Assembly: GCA_024362935.1 (NCBI GenBank)
Contig: JANCRA010000032.1
Location: 682,001 to 746,000, forward strand
Length of the DNA: 64,000 bases
Origin: Setophaga petechia
Lineage: Eukaryota; Chordata; Aves; Passeriformes; Parulidae
Direction of reading: 5' to 3'
Shown: piece by piece, positions 39,201 through 52,927 of the stretch
Layout: each line of letters opens with the position of its first letter
Numbering within the stretch: the first letter of the stretch is position 1
Notes under the pieces: generated by a model
What the model was told of the DNA's origin: nothing
What the model saw: only the letters and a program-made list of their open reading frames with translations
The model's database searches: none
Translations under genes and position numbers: made by a program

Positions 39201-41502
39201 ATGGGAGAATGTATGGGAGCCTGCTGAAAGGTGTTGCTCTGCAAAGATGGGTCCTGTCAGCTTCTTGGCTCTCTGTTTCATTAACAAGGACCAGTAGCTT
39301 ATGTGTCAGTGAACCCAGTGTGTGAGTATGTGTTTTAAGGTGGTTGCTGCTTTTGAAGTTCCACAGGGTCTTCTCATCTTACGGGTCCAGATTTGGGCTT
39401 TTAAAGTCCAGAGTGATCTTTGTGAAATGAAATTGTAGTGCTGAGTTCTCCTGCACTGTTGACAATGGCCACAAGACTGGCTCCTCTGCTGCTGGAACTA
39501 AAAATTAGGCTCAGCCTTGATGTCTGAATTTGACTGTCTAGGACTGCAATGAAACTCTGCCTTCTGTCTGCAATACTGAGTCACACAAGCTTCTGTGGTG
39601 TCTGTCCTATGGGTTACAAGAGGAAGGGTAGCCCTTGGCATACACCAGCTCTCTTCAAGGACAGAACAACAGGCTGCAAATTAAGGCAACTCAGTGCAGT
39701 CTTAAGCAGAAAAGTGAGGGGTGGTTTCATTTTTCAAAGGGTCCAAGGCTGGTGCAAAGATGCTTGTTAGTGATGTGCGAGTATGGTCTGAATGAGTAAT
39801 GAAGGCTTACTGCCCATGGGAAACAACTTCTCTGCTAAATGACAGTGGCCACACATAATTCTGGGGGTTTGGAGAACTTCAGGCATCCTGAAGAGGTGGT
39901 GCAAGACTGGTTTTAAGTTATTGACACAGGAAGTACAGCAAGACTACTGCAAACAGACCATACCATTTCAGCTTTTCTGCCAGGAAAACAGATCTCTTCA
40001 GAGAGAATCTGTCCTTCATGCAGCAGGCAGAAGTGAGATTCCTAGTTCTGATAAGTGTGCATGACCACGCTGCAAAGAATTCAGGCTAATTAACATCATG
40101 TCTGCTCACATTTGCTCTGCAGAATGACTAGGGAACACAAAAGAAAGCAGAGACTTCCAGTTAATCCTGTAGCAGATGTTATAGTTCACCTACATTAATT
40201 GCAAACTCTGATGAGGACATTCTTCTCCTTGCTGATTTCAAAAGATGATTACAAAATCTTCATGTGATGAGTATAGCATATGTAGATCCAGCTCCCTTTC
40301 CCCCTGTATTAGGAGTGTGGTAAAAGCCCAGCACAGTATTTTAGCATGAACCTTTAGAACAGGGCTTCCAAGGCATGGTCTCACAATCACCCTAAAGTCC
40401 ACCCTCCCCTGTCTCTATTGCAATCTCTCATGTGGAGAATTTGCCTGTCTCTCCCATACCTTGTCTATTAAATAGACATACTGATCTTCTGTTTGAGATA
40501 AAGGGAGTTCTGGCTTGTGATTCAGACTTCCAGATGTTGTCTGTATGTTATCTTAAGCTTTGACATGGTGATCTTTTTCCCTTCATAAGCTGCATACCTA
40601 AATAAAGCATAGTAATCATTGAATTACCTGTGGTCTACTGTGCTTACAGGAAGTCTCTTCCTGTTAAGCTGGCCAGCTGCTGAATTCCATGAGTGAAGAC
40701 TACATTTTAGGCTACACCTTGGAGTTTCGAAGAATTAAATTTTTCTCATGTGAGGAACATGGGAGGCACTCCTATTAATCAAGTAAACTCGCTTGTCAGA
40801 CTTGCCAGGTAGTTCCAACAATGTATGTATGGACTTTCTACTACATTGTTCTTCGACAAAACATCTTTCCTAGCAAAGACCTCAAGGAATATTGCAACCA
40901 TCTGGCTGTTCAGAGATCCATCTTTGTACCCTTGAGCACATATTCTACTCTGAAGCTGGAATGTCATGATAAAATTCATTTTTATGTGGATGCTTTTGAA
41001 TAGGGTTTCGCTGTTAAATATTGTTGGAAAACTGAAAATGCATTGCAATGTATCTGAACTGGATTTTTCTCCTTCAAACCAAACAATAGGATATAATGAA
41101 AATGGCCCCTATTTAACTACTTTCCTCTTGAAGCTTCACTTTCAACTGACGATGCATTTGCAAACTGTGAAGCCATTGTGCCTCTGGGACCCAGTTATTT
41201 AGTTCCAGGTGCTTATGGTATGCCACCATAGCAATATGTTCTGTTTACTCAATGTGTACCTTTCCAGCAGCAAAGCTACATCTGCAACATCACTCATCAT
41301 TACCTCTGAGAGCACAAAGAAGCAGTCTGTCTGCTCTGGGAGAGCAATGCTGAGTTGCTGGGATTCCCAACTAATGGCCTAAACAAAGTTCTAGCTGAAA
41401 AAATCATGATAGGCTGATGCAAATTGTATCTAGGGAGAGTCTACCAGACAGTGCATGATGGAAGAAGGCTTTCTATGATCAGCTACAGCAGTAATTAATA
41501 TT
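36201..41502. other. Intergenic region upstream of NIPA1
   Basis: No gene recognised. The first 350 bp remain moderately GC-rich (a further CpG cluster near 36420-36500). The rest is ordinary AT-rich sequence. A T-arm-like motif near 39150-39175 is not a tRNA gene. Confidence 0.65.
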
Positions 41503-42032
41503 TGTTGTGGTTTAACCCCATCCAGCAACGAAGAGCCACATAGCCAGGGTGGGAAAGAGAATCAGAAGAGTAAAAGTGAGAAAACTCATGGGCTGAGATA
41601 AGGACAGTTTAATGGGACAGAAAAGGAAGACAATTATTATTGATGATGGTGATGATGATAATGTCTAGAAGAGGTGTTGCAATTGCTCACCCCTCACTGA
41701 TCAATACCCACTCATGTCCTGTGCAGGGACCCTGGGCCAACTCTCCCCAGCCATTTATATGCTGAGCATGTTGCCCTGTGGTATGGGATATCCCTTGTGC
41801 CAGTTTAGAGCAGTTGTCCCAGCTGTATCCCCACATAACTTCTTGTGCCCCTCCAGCCTTCTTACTGTCAGTGCATGACAAGCTGAAAATTCCTTGATTT
41901 AGTATCAACACTACTTAGCAAGGACTAAAAAACTGGTGTATTATCAACACTATTCTCATACTAAATTCAAAACACAACACTGTACCAGCCACTTAAAAGA
42001 CAATTAATTCTATCCCAGCAGAAACCAGGACA
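41503..42032 (-). mobile_element. Solo LTR of an avian endogenous retrovirus, - strand
   Basis: On the - strand it begins TGTCCTGGTTTCTGCTGGGA and ends GGGGTTAAACCACAACA, the TG...CA ends of a well-known avian LTR family. The poly(A) signal is ATTAAA at 41613-41608 on the - strand. About 530 bp. Possible degenerate 5-bp target duplication: ATATT on the left, GTATT on the right. No gag, pol or env sequence beside it, so it is a solo LTR. Confidence 0.88.
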
Positions 42033-45000
42033 GTATTTAATATATATTTAAAATAAATTTTAATATATAAAACATCTGGTTAAAGACACGTAATTAAAGC
42101 CAGCTGTTGTACTTATTGACCTATGCTGGAAGAAAATCATTTGGCATGAGGTTAAGCTCACTGTGCTCAGCAAATGTTCAGTGTTGTGCCACAATCATTA
42201 CACATGCTGATGTGCACCTTTTAATAAGACAAGGCTATATTAATTTGTATTAAATGTAGCATCAAGATCTCAGTCAAGGTCAGAATGGTATTGTCACCTT
42301 CTAGGGAAATTTATTTAACTTCTCTAAATCCTGTCAGCGTCCATGCTGAAAAGTCATTTTTCATAGTTAAAGGACCTGTTATGTGAGAGGTCAATATTAA
42401 TGCCTTGTTGTACATCATAGATCGTAACATAATTGGGGTTTTAATGATGACTAAAATGTTTGGGTTGAGTTTGGTCTGACTTCATGCAAAGCAGCTGACA
42501 GGAATGCTGACTACTTAGGTGAAATTGGAAGTCATGCTTCTTGTCCTTAGCAGATGAGGAACTAGGGACATGGGACAACTGAATTACTGAGTTTCTTCTT
42601 ATTTCAGCTCTTCTACTTATGTATTTGAGGCTCTCTTTGACATACACCTGTCTTATGGATTCATTTGATAATGTTTTTTTCCTCAAATACTTACTCCAAA
42701 GCATTTGGTCTGTCTCACAGTTCTACTGATAGTTGTCACAGGGTTATATTTATCCAGGCTATGTGGAGATTGTGATTACTGGCACCCTGGCAGCAGCTGC
42801 CTTTTGCACAAAAGGTATTAGGTGCTAAACTGTACAGAATGAGCCTGGAGAACAGGAATCCTTGTGCTTAGCTGTCACTAACTTTGAAGTGCTGAGAAGT
42901 GTTTACTGGCTATGTGAGATGTCCAGCAAATATTGCAGGAACCTTCAGGGGAAGTCTTCCTATGTATAGACTGCAGAGAGATAAAGTGATCTTTGATGTA
43001 CATCATACTGTCTCTAGTTTTACTGATTTTTAAGAGTATTTTAATTATGATTTTAATGATGACCACTGCTGAAATGAGATGTTGTGGTGGAGAGTCATAG
43101 ATGACCGTAACAAACAATAATGTCTCAGGTTCAATGATCTAATCTTAAATTCAATGAAATTATGAAGTTCCTTTGTCAAATAAATGTCACTTAAAAAAGG
43201 AAACAGAACAAAACAACAATTTTTAAAAGGAACCCGTGAACAAAAGAGTATTTTTAAATCTTTTCTTTCAGGACATCTTTCCTTCAAATGAGACTGCCTG
43301 CATAATAGCACTGTAAAAGGGAGATAAGATAATTGCTACTTCAGCAATAGAACAGCAGGAGTGCCTGAAGCTCCCTCCTGTCTGAGATTTAGACAGCAGC
43401 TGGAACAGAATAATTCTCTACCTTAATGTTTCTTTTGGACTCTGTTTGGCTGACTTCAGTTTTGCCAACCCCCAAAATTGATATTTGGGAGACTTTCCTC
43501 TTTGGGACCTTAAATAAATCATTGTTTGTCTGTTTGTTTTATTTGTTTTGCCCCCCTCCCCCTCCTGCCATTCCTTTTAACTTCTTCTGTTATACCCAGG
43601 GACAATGACAGGCACTGAAACATCTGCCACGTTAGAGCTGGGAAGGCTTTCAGCCATGGCTGTTAGAATTTCCTCAAAAAGCAAAGAAATATCAACTGAT
43701 CTAAATGGAAAGAACAATAATAGCAGAATCAAAGCCATAGCTTGCCTTGCTGCTGCAAGGTGGGCTACCACCACACAGTGGCTCGAGGAAATGATCCCCA
43801 TGCTGAGGTGCTGAGAAAAAGTGGCTGGAAATGTTTTTTTCCTAGCAAGTAAGGAAACAAACAGCCTGCTATTTGCAGTAGTGCTTAAGGCAAATCCATG
43901 TGAACACTTGCTGATCTGAACTGTGAAATGACTGCATTACAGTTAGGCTCTGAGATTCAGAACTGAGCTCTTCTCCCTGTTTAAGTTTGGGCAAAGGACC
44001 TACCAACAGCAGTGTGGTGAGAAGAAAGTGGCACACAAGTGCCACCTGAGCATCTGGACTGTGAGCCTTTTCCACTGGTTCACTAATGTTTGGGCATCTT
44101 TTTCCATGCACAGAAGATTGCAAGCAGGAGCATACAGGTTTTTGAGTACCCAGCAATTATTCCTTGGTGAATGTGACAGAAGGGAGCGAGGTCTAACCCG
44201 TGGGGTTAAATAGCCTAACATGTCTGGCATGCAAGCCTCAGCACCCCAGGGCAACACGTTCTTCTTGGTCAGTCATGTGGGAAAACATCAGTCTCTGTTG
44301 CTCCTTGGAGCGGGATAATCCTTTGTCTTGATGAGCTGTTGTCTACTACCTGCCTTCTGAGGTTTTTTCCTCAGTTTCTAACTTTCACATCAGCACAGTT
44401 CTCTTGAGGCCTTGAGTTCATAATGAATATGAGTCAACACTTTCACTTCTTTTTTTTATTTTTTTTTTTTTTTTTTTGCGTGTGTTTTGTTTTGGTTTAT
44501 GGGTGCTTTTCTTATCCTGCCTGGTTTTTTCATTTCCTGACAACAATTTTCTTCAGTAAAGCTACACATCTTAATTCATTAATTGGGTGCTGGGCTGTGG
44601 GCTACTGTTTATGATTTTGGAGAGGACATGGCATTTTAGCACAACTATTCTAAAAGTGATGATGGATGCTTGATTAGGGATTTGGGGAATACATCTTCTG
44701 GTGAAGGAAGATGGCCTGTCCCTGGGGAGCTGCTGAAAGATGAGCAGGGGAGGTAGGAAAGCAAGAAAATTACACAGGGAGCAAAGTGCTTAAAAGGCTC
44801 CCTTTGGGTGAGAGGCAGGTTTCACCAAAAAAGTGTGGCTGAGGCAGTCTGTGGATTTTGAGAGCTGCAGGGAAAAACCTTCTTCTTCTATTGTCTCCTT
44901 GTCCTGCTCAGGGGTGCTGGTTTGGCTCTGTGCCTTGCAGCAGTTACAGCCTTCTCCTGGGTCCTTTCTCAGCCTGGCTGGCAGGGGCTACTTTGTCCCC

Positions 45001-48000
45001 TTCTCCCTCTGCCCTCTGCTTGCCACCTGCCCTGCTACACAGCCAGCCCCCACCCTGCATCCACCCAAACCAAAAGCAGCTCTTGCGTGGGAGGAGCATC
45101 CAAAATGCAGAACACACTTATGGTGAGGGGGATGTAGAAAAGCAATCTGAGGACTGCTGGCTCAGTGTGTCTTCTTCCACACTGCAGAGGAAAAAGCAGC
45201 ATTTCTCTGCATTCCAAAATAGCATGACAACATTTGACTGCCCAAATGCCACTGTGTGCATATGTGACAGGCGTTCTCCTTTGTCACAGGAAATTCCTCT
45301 GTAGGGGCCAAGCTGTGCTAGTACCTGTCTGGCTCCCAGGGAAAAAGCTAGGGAACCTGGGAGAACAGATATCCACTCTGAAGAAATTACAGGTGTCATC
45401 TTCCCACCTTCTCTGTCCCCTCCTGGCAGTTGTCCAGCCTGTCAGACTTGCCTGGGAGTCACTTGGGTGTAAATATTGCAGTGCACTCCTGTTGTTAAGC
45501 TCTCGCTGTCCTTTGGGGTGGTGCTCGACGATGCTCCCTCCAACAGAGGGAGCCTCAGGTCTGTCTCCTGTCCCCACATGACAAGAACTACAATCTGCAT
45601 CATTCATGCAAAACGTAACAGCCAGGAAAACTGCAATTTTGGCTGCTGGTCTTTGCTTCTTATTAAAATTTTGACAGAGTCCCTCTTCTTTCAGAGGGAC
45701 TGAGCTTTCAGAGCTCCCTCTCTGCTGTATTTTTAGTGGATTTTTTTTCTAGGATTTGTTTTCAAACTTCAAACTCTTCTTCTATTCTACTCTAAGTATT
45801 TTTGGTTGCTTACCTGTGTCCCAATGACTAATGGTTTTGAAAGGTGAGAAACCTTGTGTATTCTGTCTCCTTTCTAGTCAGACACTTAAATATTGCTGCA
45901 ATAGGTTTCCTACAGTGAAATGTAGAGAAAATGGGAGATCAATATAGATTATTGAACTTTTATGCAACAGAAGTAATTATCTTTGACCCCATACCTATAT
46001 GCTAGAATTAAATGAACAATGTCCTCGCTGTGAAACTATTTTTCTTCCATTTAAGAAATACTTACAAAGTGAATCAGCAACTTAACAGTAGCCTGTGTAT
46101 TTTTATAGTCTGATTGAAAGTCTGGACAGTTCAGATGGCCCATCTGGGTTAAACATAAACTATGTTTAAAATGGTGCTGCAGACAAGAAATGCCCAAATT
46201 TAGCTGTTCCATGAAATTCTAATTTGACTCTCTAGTGAAAGTGTTTGCTGATATACCAATATTGCTATATCATAAACCTATGAAGCACTGAACCTATACA
46301 AGAAGGATGGAATCAGGAAGGAGACTCCTATGAGGCAGAGATCTTCCCTTCTTGGAGAAGCTGAAAGATGTCAGATGGCTTAGGGGTGCAGATGGACAGG
46401 ACTGTAATTTTCTTCAGCACCTGTGGGGTGGCTGGACTGTCCTGTACTGCTGTCAGGGCCTGTGAGCTATTTCACAGCAGTGTGTGCTCCCAGCCAGCTT
46501 CCTGATGTGCCTGAACTGTTTGTATCTCCAAGACTGAGACCTGATTTGTCGCCCTGCCTTTGCCAGTCACCACTGTGCCTTGCTTACCCATCTCAGGGAC
46601 TGTGCCCTGCTAGAGAAGGCACTGCCTGCCCTGTGGTCACCCTCAGCTCCTGGCTTGTCTCCCCTGATAGAGCAGAATTTGGCCTCATGAGAAAAAATTG
46701 TTACAGAGGATAGGCTGACCACTGTCACTAACAGGCTGGAAGAATTATTTTTTTAATTGAAGTTTTTGCCAAGTACAAAATTGGCACAACAAAATGTCAC
46801 CCAGTCATGGCACACAAACAAAATTTTATGGTACTGAGCAACTTCATTTTTAAAGGTTATTACATTCTGATTCTCATATCCTGCATTTTAGCCAACTAGT
46901 AGGCAGTACCTCCTTCATTAACTTTTCTTAAAAATAATACAGGCAAACATGCCGTTTACATTTTAAAGTCTAAAATTCATTGAGAAACTTAACAGGTACG
47001 AAATGATAGCATAGAAAATTCTAACACACGCACTTTTTAAGTAAATCATTGCTTCAGCAAGATGAACACATTTTCTAGCTTCAGATTTAGCTGTTTCTGG
47101 ATGCTGATCGGTGCCTATGGTTCCAAGACATCTAAATTTACCATTAGTTTAGCTGGGTCTGTATTTAACTAGTTGATTGGAATTGGATGGCTCTCTACTT
47201 CCCCATTTCTGTGCTGCATCTAACATGCTTGAGAAGACTAGGATAAAACAATGTTGTCATCATAAGTCTGCTCTCTTTGAAAAAAGAAAGATTCGAGTTT
47301 TTGCCTGACATCATTACTGTGAAAAACTGATTATTGAAATAGCAGAGTAAATTCTGGATAATTCTTTCTCTTTTCAGCATCCTTTGTTTTTGTTGCTCCT
47401 GTGCACGTTCCTCCCACAATGTGGAGCTCTGTCACAAGGGAAATAGGTGGATGGGTTGGTAAATCCTAAACTTGCACTGAAGAGCAGCCCTATGCTGAAT
47501 TCTTGGGCAGTAGGCCAACATTTTGGAGGGAAGGATGGTTCTTAAACAGGAAAGCATCAGTGCTACATTAAAAACCTTGTTGTAATGCATTAAATAATTT
47601 TCTATACACTTAGGGAAGGAAATGTAGTGTTTAAGGTGAGCCATCTGCTGCAAACCATCAGCCAAATACTTTCAGCTCTCAGGGTTGCAGCCCTTGGTTC
47701 CTAGGCTCCTCTTCCCTTTTTTGCCCAGCATGAATCTGAATTTTTTATAAATTATGGCTCACTCAGGGGCAAGATACTGGAAAACTCAAATACACAGGCA
47801 GCTCTTGTGAAATAGGCAAAAAATAGGCAAAAATAGGTTCTTGAATGCATACATGAAAGGAATACCTTACGTTCCTTTCAGAGAGATAATTCACTTAATC
47901 CTTCAGAACAAAGGCAAGAGCTGGCCCCAAACCCTGGCAAATCTCATTTTAAGCCATTTCAGAATAGTTTCCTTAGGCCAGCAGCTGTACCTGTACCACA

Positions 48001-48184
48001 TGGTTTGCTGTACCTGTATAGACTGATTACACCAGTGTGTAGATTTCCTCCCATCCTTTATGGCCAGGGAGGCTAAGGTGTCTGAAACATTTTTGATCAT
48101 TGCACAGGTCTTGATATATTTTAATCTTGTGCTATGTGACTATGAAAAATGGAGAATGCCACTATGAGTATGAAGTAGTGTCCC
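42033..48184. other. Intergenic region, no gene recognised
   Basis: It alternates AT-rich sequence with a few GC-richer, CpG-poor blocks (about 44830-45600 and 46320-46720) carrying open frames up to 148 codons on either strand. None resembles a known protein and none has a full splice-site framework. There is a T-run at about 44448-44477. Confidence 0.6.

Positions 48185-48228
<44 letters not shown>
48185..48228. repeat. AAT trinucleotide microsatellite
   Basis: An uninterrupted run of 44 bp, about 14.7 units of AAT. It is long and pure, hence probably polymorphic. Confidence 0.98.
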
Positions 48229-49582
48229 TCTATAGTGGAATTATTTTCAGCTTACCTGTGCTTCAGCATGGGAATACTGCATGTTATATACCTAGGAGAA
48301 AGTCATGCCAGTGGGCAGCAGGGAGAAAAGCTGCCTGCTTACCTCCTCCCCAGCTGCTGAGTTTTGATCACCCCGGTCCTTGTGGCAGCAAGGCAGAAGG
48401 GACTGGCTCCTCTTCTGGACCAGCAGGACAAACTGGCAGGCAAAGTGGGCAGAAAGGGAGTCAAGGCTGAAGGAAGTATGGAGAGGGGCAAGAAACTCTG
48501 GTTAAATGGGAAGTCTGTCTCCACAGAAGGTAGTCCCATCACCATGCTTCAGAGGTCATGGGAGTGGGTTCCATACACTTTTCTCTTGCATTTGCTTAAG
48601 AAAAATCCTGACTGTAAGGTACTTTTAGACTTCACGGATATGGGAGAGACCCCACAGCTCAAAGAACACCTTTTCAAGTCTTTTTAATGTGGTTCACCTG
48701 GCAGACTTGAGGCTGGGTGATCACACAAGATTCACACAGAAACCATTTGGCATGTTTATTTCAGGAATGCTCAGCCACTGGAAATGTAACTGGTGAAATT
48801 ATAGCGTTGAAAACATCAGTGATGTTCAGGTGGGATAAAGCCTTAGATGTATCTGTGAGAAGAGAAACATCTGGAGAAGAACAAAGGATTTATTCGTTCC
48901 TCTACTGAAAGAGCTTCAGGGTTTCATAGTGCTTGATGCCTCTGGGGCTTTTGCTCTGTTTCAAAGGATAGGCTGGGTAAGTTGTTGCTCTTAACTGGTA
49001 ATTTTTGGTACCATGTGTAAGTGCTCACTAATGTGCAAGATGTTTATGGTCTAGTCTGTGCTGAAAAAATAATGAGCTATGCACTCTTTCATACAATTGT
49101 TTCACTTTCTTGTAAATTTGAATGATGCACTCCTGCTCAAACTTCTCAGTCTCAACCCAAGGGAGATTGAGTGAAAAGTAGAGGGTCTTATTTTTTGATA
49201 CAGTTTCCTGTACTGAGGATTTAACTATAAGCAATATCACTTTTATGATATTTCTGCCTTAATAGAAACTTAACAGAAGACCTGTGTGGTTAACAAAGCT
49301 ACATCTTAAAAAAGTGATGCATCAAATACTGACAGCATCAAATCTAGATTATTCCTTACAGTATTAACCTATGTGCAAATATATGTGTAGCCTGTTACTC
49401 CTAAAGACTAAGGGGAAAAGATCTAAAGAAAGGAAGTGTCAGCTGGGAATTTCCATTTGCCCAGGTTTCCTTCAGGCCCCTCCCTGAAGCCCAAAGCACA
49501 GGCTAGCAGGAAAGAGATTGGGGGCTGTAGGCAGGCAGGATTTGACAGTTAATTATCCCATTGCTGCTCAAGGACCCTTTCC
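48229..49582. other. Intergenic region, no gene recognised
   Basis: AT-rich with a slightly GC-richer patch at 48300-48480. Nothing recognisable. Confidence 0.6.
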
Positions 49583-49989
49583 TGTCTATGGTATTCACAT
49601 TCTCTGAAAAAATCCCTTCGCTCAGGACTTTCCTCCTTGGAAGCTGAGAAGCCTCAGAGAAAAAGGAAAACAATTCTTATCTCATTTGCTCTTCTGTGTG
49701 GAATGTGTTTGGAGATGGCTTACCAAAGGTGATTGTTTCATTGGATTCTGATGTGAGTTGTTTTCACTCATTGGCCAATTACAGCCAACCTGTGTCAAGA
49801 CTCTGGAAGGAATAATGAGTTTTCATTATCATTATCTTTTTAGCATTCGGTAAGTATCCTTTCTCTATTCTTTAGTTAGTATAGTATAGTATTCTTTAAT
49901 ATAATATAGTATTATAAAGTAATAAATTAGCCTTCTGAGAACGTGGAGTCAGATGCATCATTCCTACCTTTGTTGGGGCATTCCCTACA
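49583..49989 (+). mobile_element. Solo LTR of a passerine endogenous retrovirus, + strand (ends approximate)
   Basis: It resembles a passerine LTR family with GGTATTCACATTCTCTGAAA near its start, TTGGATTCTGATGTGAGTTG in U3, a TA-rich stretch of TAGTATAG repeats, AATAAA at 49921-49926, and an end near TTGGGGCATTCCCTACA. No clear target duplication, so the boundaries may be off by some bases. No internal coding region nearby. Confidence 0.8.
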
Positions 49990-50987
49990 AATACAATAGC
50001 TGTCCATAAATGTTGAAGCTGAATTCTCTTCTGGAGCACTCACTTGCCTTTGAGGAGCAGGATTTGCAGGAGGTTTGCTTTTAGTAAATGAGTGGATGGT
50101 GCTGAGGAGAAGGGATGTGCCTTTGAGAGGCTGGGTCTATTTACAGCAGAAGATAAAACCAGCAAAGGCAGGCGAGTCCCTGGTAGCACAATGTGGGAGA
50201 ACAAGGGTGCCCAGAAGGGCAGCCAGGTAGAGCCCTTGCTGCTTCTTTCTCATAGGTGACCATGTCTCCAATAGCCTCTTCGGCCCATGGAAACATAAAA
50301 CTTGAGGATAATTACTATTAACATAGACAAGCATTCTTTCCCTGTTCCTCACAAATAGTCTTTCCACCCAAAAATCCAGTTCCTGTAAAATTACTATATG
50401 AGTAAATGACATGGAAATGAGACCTATTTGAAGGAAAAATGCTTTTTCCATTTACGTAATTCCTTTTTTTTCCCTTTTGCTCCTCAAGTTTCAAGTACAG
50501 ACTGAAGTTGATTTTTTTCCAACTAGAGCAATTATCTCCTTTTTGGACCAGAAAAGAACCTGGTTATCTCTGAGAGGATGGAGGTAAAAAATTAACTCAT
50601 GCCACAATTTAATAAGACTTATGCTGGCAGAGGCACTGAATCATTTGTTTTCCTGCTCATAGTAGTATCATACATATAAATCAATAATTACATTGCTTGG
50701 CTCAGTCTTTACTGTGATGAAGCAGGAGCAATATCTGAGGCTGCTGAAAATGTGCTGCAGTACAAATGTAGAGGGAAGGAGCAGGAACTGTGCACGAGAG
50801 CTGCCCAGAGCAGCAGCTGGGCTGGGATTAGTGCAGGCCATGTGCTAAATCTAGCATAAAATTTTAGGCTGAGGCTACCAGGATAATGTTCAATGTGAAT
50901 TTTGCAATTACAAATGGCTGTTATTTTTCAATTGACTCTTAAAGGCTGTTGCAGGAGCAGATGCAGTTACAAGACTAGTGAAAGATG
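49990..50987. other. Intergenic region, no gene recognised
   Basis: AT-rich sequence between two LTRs. Nothing recognised. Confidence 0.6.
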
Positions 50988-51669
50988 ATGTCCTGGTTTA
51001 GGGCAAATATGGGATGAAACTCCAAAAGGGGTCCCTCTAGAAAGCAGATTCAAGTGGCCCCTTCCCCTACTGGTTTGGGGAAAGATTTCATTGGAGAAAA
51101 GTGGAAAAAACCTTTGTATTTAACAAGCAAAATATTCACGCAAAATATTCAAGCATAAAAAATGAATAATATTGAACAATGGAAGCTCTTGCTGTTCTGA
51201 AGAGATGCCAAATTCAGAATGTCCTTTCCATGGGGTGTAGCTTGGCTCACTTAGTCTCTTATCAGTCCCTCTTGCACTGGAAAATGCTGTGTCCCGGGCC
51301 CTGGCGCCAGACCACAGGTGTGAGCTCCTGGTGCTTTTGTGGGTTTTCAGTCCAGAGCAGGTTTTAACAGCTCCAAGAAAAAGAAAAACCACAGTCCAGG
51401 GAACTCCTCTGCCTCAGCTATCTAAAAATAAACGTAACTAAAAAGCAAAGGAGAGCTCTCTCCCACATGTCCATACTGCAGACAACACAAGCTGTGAGAA
51501 GGAAAATTGTTACCTCTAATATCTTTGAATACAACTGCCTCAGACATTCCACCACCTCTCCTTCTTTCCCCCTTCACTCTCAGATCCAGTTTTAAAGGTG
51601 CAAAACTTATTTCTAGGCTAAACAGATGAATAGGGATACAATTCAGCATCATAAAGTCACCCCAGGACA
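50988..51669 (-). mobile_element. Solo LTR of a passerine endogenous retrovirus, - strand
   Basis: On the - strand it begins TGTCCTGGGGTGACTTTATG and ends CTAAACCAGGACA, giving matched inverted ends TGTCCTGG...CCAGGACA. It is 682 bp, flanked by GATGA (left) and GATGG (right), a near-perfect 5-bp target duplication. No internal genes beside it. Confidence 0.87.
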
Positions 51670-52613
51670 GATGGACGATAGCTAGATTTAAATTAAGAGA
51701 GAACTGAGCTCTCATAACAGTCACAAACAAATATATATCTCTGAAAAGCATGATAGAGAAATAAAAGCAGGAGGCCAAGATATGATATGACTCAAATTCA
51801 TTTCCTTCGAAAGACAGCTAGGATGGGCATTGATCCAGAAATGTAGCTTAAAGAGGCTGAAAGAAATATTAAGAAATAAACCAGTCTGAAGCATAATTGT
51901 GTGGATGTTTTGATAAAGTGGAAGGGATTGTGCAAAGATGATGGTTGAGAGAAATAGGCTGAGCTTCTTTATTTTAAAGAAAAATTTCAACCTGTTTTTC
52001 ATTATGATTGAAACCAAAAAATCGAAGTCATAGTGGGCAATGGGTGTAGATAACTCTATTAGCCCTGTCTCTATCCAGTAGGTAAGGTACTTTCCATGTT
52101 ATTTACAGTCATGGATGAGGGGCTAGTGCAGCAGCACCATTTCCATCTTCTCTGGCACAAAGAAGAAGAAACTCTTAAGAGCTGCCCTGCTATCTCCTGT
52201 GTAGCATACTATACAAGCCAGTTATTCTTGTGTACAAAGGCCATAATGTGTGTAGGAAAGGGAGGACATGCTCTGGAAGTCTCCTGCCTATAACTTTTGA
52301 AGACTTTGTGTCCAAGCTTTGTAGTGTCAACCTGTTAGTGGTGCAGACCTAGGTGTATAATGGTTATCTGAATTGTCTTACAGGTTTCATAAGGTCAGCC
52401 CTTTGGGGCTGCAGACTTAAATTCCAGTCTGTCCATTCCATAGAACCTATGTGAGCAGTTCCATCCAATAGCTGTGTGTATCCATCAGTGCTCCTCTGAC
52501 CTCACAGTATCATTAAAATCTCCATTATTTTCTTCCAGGAGTCAAAAGATGTGGAATTAGGATTCCTTCAGAATCACCTTTCCATGAATGTTCTGGAATT
52601 AGCAGGTCAAAGT
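51670..52613. other. Intergenic region, no gene recognised
   Basis: AT-rich sequence between LTRs. Nothing recognised. The last 6 bases (CAAAGT) may be the left target duplication of the next LTR. Confidence 0.6.
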
Positions 52614-52927
52614 TGTAGGGGGGTAGAATATAAGAAAAATAAAGGTAGTATAGAAAGTAATCTTACTCCTAAGGAGTTGCATCTGACCCAATTATTAGAG
52701 ATTAAGAAAAGGCCTGACTTTAACAGGCTGCAGCTGTAGCTAATAAGAAGAAGAGTGCTATAAAAGAGTGGATTGGTTGGCTGAGGGGGGAACTGGAGTC
52801 AGTTGTGTGTTGTGGGAAGAAGGAAGAGTTAGTGCTTAGAGGAGCTGCCTATGAGAAGCATGAAGGAGGTATGAAACTCGTACAATAAGGAGAGAACAAT
52901 ATGGAACCTTTGTAATATTATTACACA
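52614..52927 (+). mobile_element. Solo LTR of a passerine endogenous retrovirus, + strand
   Basis: It starts TGTAGGGGGGTAGAATATAA, contains CTTACTCCTAAGGAGTTGCA, GGCTGCAGCTGTAGCTAATA and GTACAATAAGGAGAGAACAA, and ends in CA. It is 314 bp. The flanks CAAAGT (52608-52613) and CTAAGT (52928-52933) agree at 5 of 6 positions, as for a 6-bp target duplication. Confidence 0.78.

Noticed and set aside
43605..43814. 69-codon + strand open frame (MTGTETSATLELG)
   Set aside because: Short, overlapped by a similar frame on the other strand, and no recognised family or splice context.
48185..48228. Possible CRISPR-like or satellite array
   Set aside because: It is a plain trinucleotide microsatellite without spacers. 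No CRISPR array exists in this window, as expected for a vertebrate.
48127..48360. Open frame with a poly-Asn run
   Set aside because: The Asn run is the AAT microsatellite in translation; the rest is not coding-like.
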